NCBI RefSeq assembly: GCF_016758255.1
Contig: NZ_QYAD01000005.1
Span: 1 to 64,000 of the forward strand
Length of the DNA stretch: 64,000 bases
Origin: Leucobacter chromiireducens subsp. chromiireducens
GTDB lineage: Bacteria > Actinomycetota > Actinomycetes > Actinomycetales > Microbacteriaceae
Reading direction: 5' to 3'
Part shown: positions 61,901 to 64,000 of the stretch, piece after piece
Layout: each line of letters opens with the position of its first letter
Numbering within the stretch: position 1 is the first letter of the stretch
Notes under the pieces: generated by a model
Told to the model about the DNA's origin: nothing
Database searches by the model: none
What the model saw: only the letters and a program-made list of their open reading frames with translations
Position numbers and translations under genes: made by a program

Positions 61901-63014
61901 CGCAGCACCAACGGCGACCACGGTCAATGGCCGCCGAAATCGAGGCCGAAAGGTCGCAGTGATCGGCGCCGGGAGCTGGGGAACCACCTTCGCGAAGGTG
62001 CTCACCGACGCCGGGTGCGACGTGACGATCTGGGCACGACGCCCGGAACTCGCGCAGGAGATCCAGGTCGCGAAGCGCAATACGCAGTACCTGCCGGGAA
62101 TCAACCTCCCGAAGCGGCTGTCGGCAACGAGCGATCTTGCCACCGCGCTCCGCGGTGCGCGCCTCGTGTTCCTCGCTGTGCCGAGCCAGACGCTGCGGCA
62201 GAATTTGCTCGACCTCGAGCCCTTCCTCGATCGCCGCAGCGTGCTCGTGAGCCTCGTGAAGGGCGTCGAGCGCTCGACAACCATGCGGATGTCCGAAGTG
62301 ATCGCCGACACACTTGACCTTCCTGCGGAGCGGATCGCGGCTGTCTCTGGCCCGAACATCGCCCTCGAGATCGCGAAGGAGCAACCGACCGGTGCGGTTG
62401 CCTCCTGCGTCGATCTGAGCGTGGCGCAGGAGATCGCCACTGCGGCATCGGCGCCCTACTTCCGCACCTACGTGAACACCGATGTGATCGGCACCGAGCT
62501 GGGCGGCGTGTTGAAGAACCTCATCGCGCTCGCGATCGGCATCGTCGATGGCGTCGGTTACGGCGAGAACACGAAGGCAGCCATTATCACGCGCGGTCTC
62601 GCGGAGATGACGGAGTTCGCCGTCGCGTCGGGCGCCGACGTGGCGACACTTTCGGGCCTCGCTGGGCTTGGCGACCTGATCGCCACCTGCCAATCGCCGC
62701 TGTCGCGAAACAACACTGCGGGCCGCCTGATCGGTCAGGGGTACTCGCAGGAGGAGACGAAAGAGCAGATGCAGCAGGTGGCCGAGGGCATCACCTCCGT
62801 GCCGCCCGTGCTTGAGCTTGCGCGTGAGCGGGGCATCGTGATGCCCATTGTCGAGCAGGTGCAGATGGTGCTGAGCGGCACGATGGCGCCCGCAAACCTC
62901 GGGCCGCACCTCGCGACCGAGGATGATGTGCCCCGCCCCGAGCAACGCCTGGACACGAGCCAGCCAGGCCGCTGGCGGCGCTTTGTGAACCGTATGAAGG
63001 GAACCCCCGCGTGA
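61878..63014 (+). CDS. gpsA: Glycerol-3-phosphate dehydrogenase, NAD(P)+
   Basis: Reduces dihydroxyacetone phosphate to sn-glycerol 3-phosphate for phospholipids. The 378 aa protein has the Rossmann motif VAVIGAGSWGTTFAKVL at about 26-42. It also has SGPNIALEIAKEQPT, the catalytic Lys in ELGGVLKNLIALAIGI, and TLSGLAGLGDLIATCQSPLSRNN. It starts within the end of plsC: GTG 61878 is listed, TTG 61893 is equally possible, and neither has a clear ribosome site, so coupling is likely. It overlaps the ddl start by four bases (GTGA). Confidence 0.94.
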   Translation: MRRDVLSSAAPTATTVNGRRNRGRKVAVIGAGSWGTTFAKVLTDAGCDVTIWARRPELAQEIQVAKRNTQYLPGINLPKRLSATSDLATALRGARLVFLAVPSQTLRQNLLDLEPFLDRRSVLVSLVKGVERSTTMRMSEVIADTLDLPAERIAAVSGPNIALEIAKEQPTGAVASCVDLSVAQEIATAASAPYFRTYVNTDVIGTELGGVLKNLIALAIGIVDGVGYGENTKAAIITRGLAEMTEFAVASGADVATLSGLAGLGDLIATCQSPLSRNNTAGRLIGQGYSQEETKEQMQQVAEGITSVPPVLELARERGIVMPIVEQVQMVLSGTMAPANLGPHLATEDDVPRPEQRLDTSQPGRWRRFVNRMKGTPA

Positions 63015-64000
63015 CTGACACCCAGCCCATGGCCGCTTCTGAGGCGGGCGCGCAGCCCGCACGGCGAACGGTTGCCATCCTGTTCGGTGGCCGTTCGAGC
63101 GAGCACGGCATCAGCTGCGTCACCGCCGCGGGCGTGCTGCGTTCGATCGACCGTGCACTGTTCGACGTGATCCTTGTCGGCATGACCAAGCAGGGTGCCA
63201 CCGTGCTCATGCAGGAGGACGACCTTGCGGGCTACAAGCTGGAGGCCGGCGCCCTGCCTGAGGTGCGCGACAACGGCACCCGCGTGCTCTGGCCCGCCTC
63301 GACCGCCACGCGCACGCTCACGCTGATCGATCAGTCTGGCGCACTGCGCAGCCTCGGCCATGTGGACGCGGTACTCCCGATGCTGCACGGACCCTACGGC
63401 GAAGACGGCACCGTGCAGGGCATGCTCGACCTCGTCGACATGCCTTACGTGGGCAGCGGTGTACTCGGCTCGGCGCTGTGCATGGACAAGCACGCGGTCA
63501 AGGTGGTTCTCGCTGATGCTGGGATTGGTGTTGCGCCGTGGCGCACGGTGACGAAGGAGCAGCTCGATGCTGATCCGTACCTCGTCCAGCGCGTCGACGA
63601 GGGCCTCAGCTACCCGTTGTTCGTGAAGCCTGCCCGAGCGGGATCGAGCGTGGGCGTGAGCCGCGTGACGAGCGCCGACGAGATCTCCGCCGCGCTCGAC
63701 ATCGCGTTCGCTGAGGACCGCACGGTGCTGATCGAGTCTGGCGTTACCGGCCGCGAGGTCGAGATTGCCGTGCTCGAGGGACGCGGCGATAGCGCGCCCC
63801 GCACGAGCTCCGTGATCGGGGAGATTGTCTTCACCGGCCGCGACTTCTACGACTTCGAGGCGAAGTATCTCGGCGGCGCAGGTGTCGAGCTGGCTCTCCC
63901 GGCGGACGTGACGGCCGAAGAGTTTGCTGCGATCCGCGATGCTGCCGTGCGCGCCTACGAGGTGACGCAGTGCGCAGGCCACGCCCGGATTGATTTCTTC
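63011..64000 (+). CDS. ddl: D-alanine--D-alanine ligase (3' end outside the window)
   Basis: Joins two D-alanines for the peptidoglycan stem. 330 codons are open to the last base without a stop, so the gene is cut by the window edge. Visible parts: TVAILFGGRSSEHGISCVTA at the N-terminus, MLHGPYGEDGTVQGMLDLVDMPYVGSGVLGSALCMDKH, and the ATP-grasp SYPLFVKPARAGSSVGVSRV. VIGEIVFTGRDFYDFEAKY and a run into the HARIDFF metal region follow. GTG 63011 overlaps the gpsA stop. Confidence 0.95.
   Translation, partial: MTDTQPMAASEAGAQPARRTVAILFGGRSSEHGISCVTAAGVLRSIDRALFDVILVGMTKQGATVLMQEDDLAGYKLEAGALPEVRDNGTRVLWPASTATRTLTLIDQSGALRSLGHVDAVLPMLHGPYGEDGTVQGMLDLVDMPYVGSGVLGSALCMDKHAVKVVLADAGIGVAPWRTVTKEQLDADPYLVQRVDEGLSYPLFVKPARAGSSVGVSRVTSADEISAALDIAFAEDRTVLIESGVTGREVEIAVLEGRGDSAPRTSSVIGEIVFTGRDFYDFEAKYLGGAGVELALPADVTAEEFAAIRDAAVRAYEVTQCAGHARIDFF

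Overview
This is a 64 kb stretch of chromosome from a high-GC Gram-positive bacterium. The gene content and gene order point to Actinobacteria, most likely family Microbacteriaceae. Leucobacter or a near relative is my best guess, but the genus is an inference. Supporting signs: a mycobacterium-like block (pepN, CPWC oxidoreductase, rpiB, nei-type glycosylase) with glbO nearby; a murI-rph-rdgB cluster; clpS with DUF2017; a surface protein with an LAXTG-type sorting signal; and many genes with a -10 box only 6-8 nt before the start codon, as in leaderless actinobacterial mRNAs. I see no insertion sequence, prophage or CRISPR array. The DNA is mostly core chromosome with small accessory islands.

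Layout. 0-7 kb: CPBP protease, glpD-glpK, dinB, and a metallopeptidase-clpS-DUF2017 operon. 7-12 kb: tRNA-His with a strong terminator, then a signalling patch (LuxI/FeeM-like N-acyltransferase, divergent TetR-like regulator, membrane GGDEF-EAL protein), then orn. 12-23 kb: def, two MFS exporters (one in a tetR operon), siderophore-interacting protein, flavin amine oxidase with a cupin, acyl-CoA synthetase, DUF1295 protein, tRNA-Arg. 23-33 kb: HhH protein, glbO, mscS, pepN, CPWC oxidoreductase, rpiB, nei, RecQ-PRTase fusion, AraC-DinB fusion, DHFR-like protein. 33-43 kb: rplS, lepB, rnhB, murI, rph, rdgB, a three-part kinase/M23-like/aminotransferase protein, mgtE.

42-55 kb is the most accessory part: a MerR-peroxiredoxin fusion with an ABM-like partner, an EEP nuclease/phosphatase, an RhtA-like exporter, a frameshifted amidase beside a TetR gene, a TetR/MFS divergent pair, a large LRR/Calx-beta wall-anchored protein, and an HTH regulator divergent from an extra methionine aminopeptidase across a perfect inverted repeat. 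55-64 kb returns to core functions: tRNA-Leu, YqhA-like protein, TerC behind a yybP-ykoY (manganese) riboswitch, then leuC-leuD-murA behind an apparent leucine leader peptide, then plsC-gpsA-ddl, with ddl cut by the window end.

The best candidates for undescribed biology are the acyl-signal-synthase/TetR pair, the MerR-peroxiredoxin one-component regulator, and the HTH/MetAP module. All functions are inferred from motifs read by eye; no database search was run.
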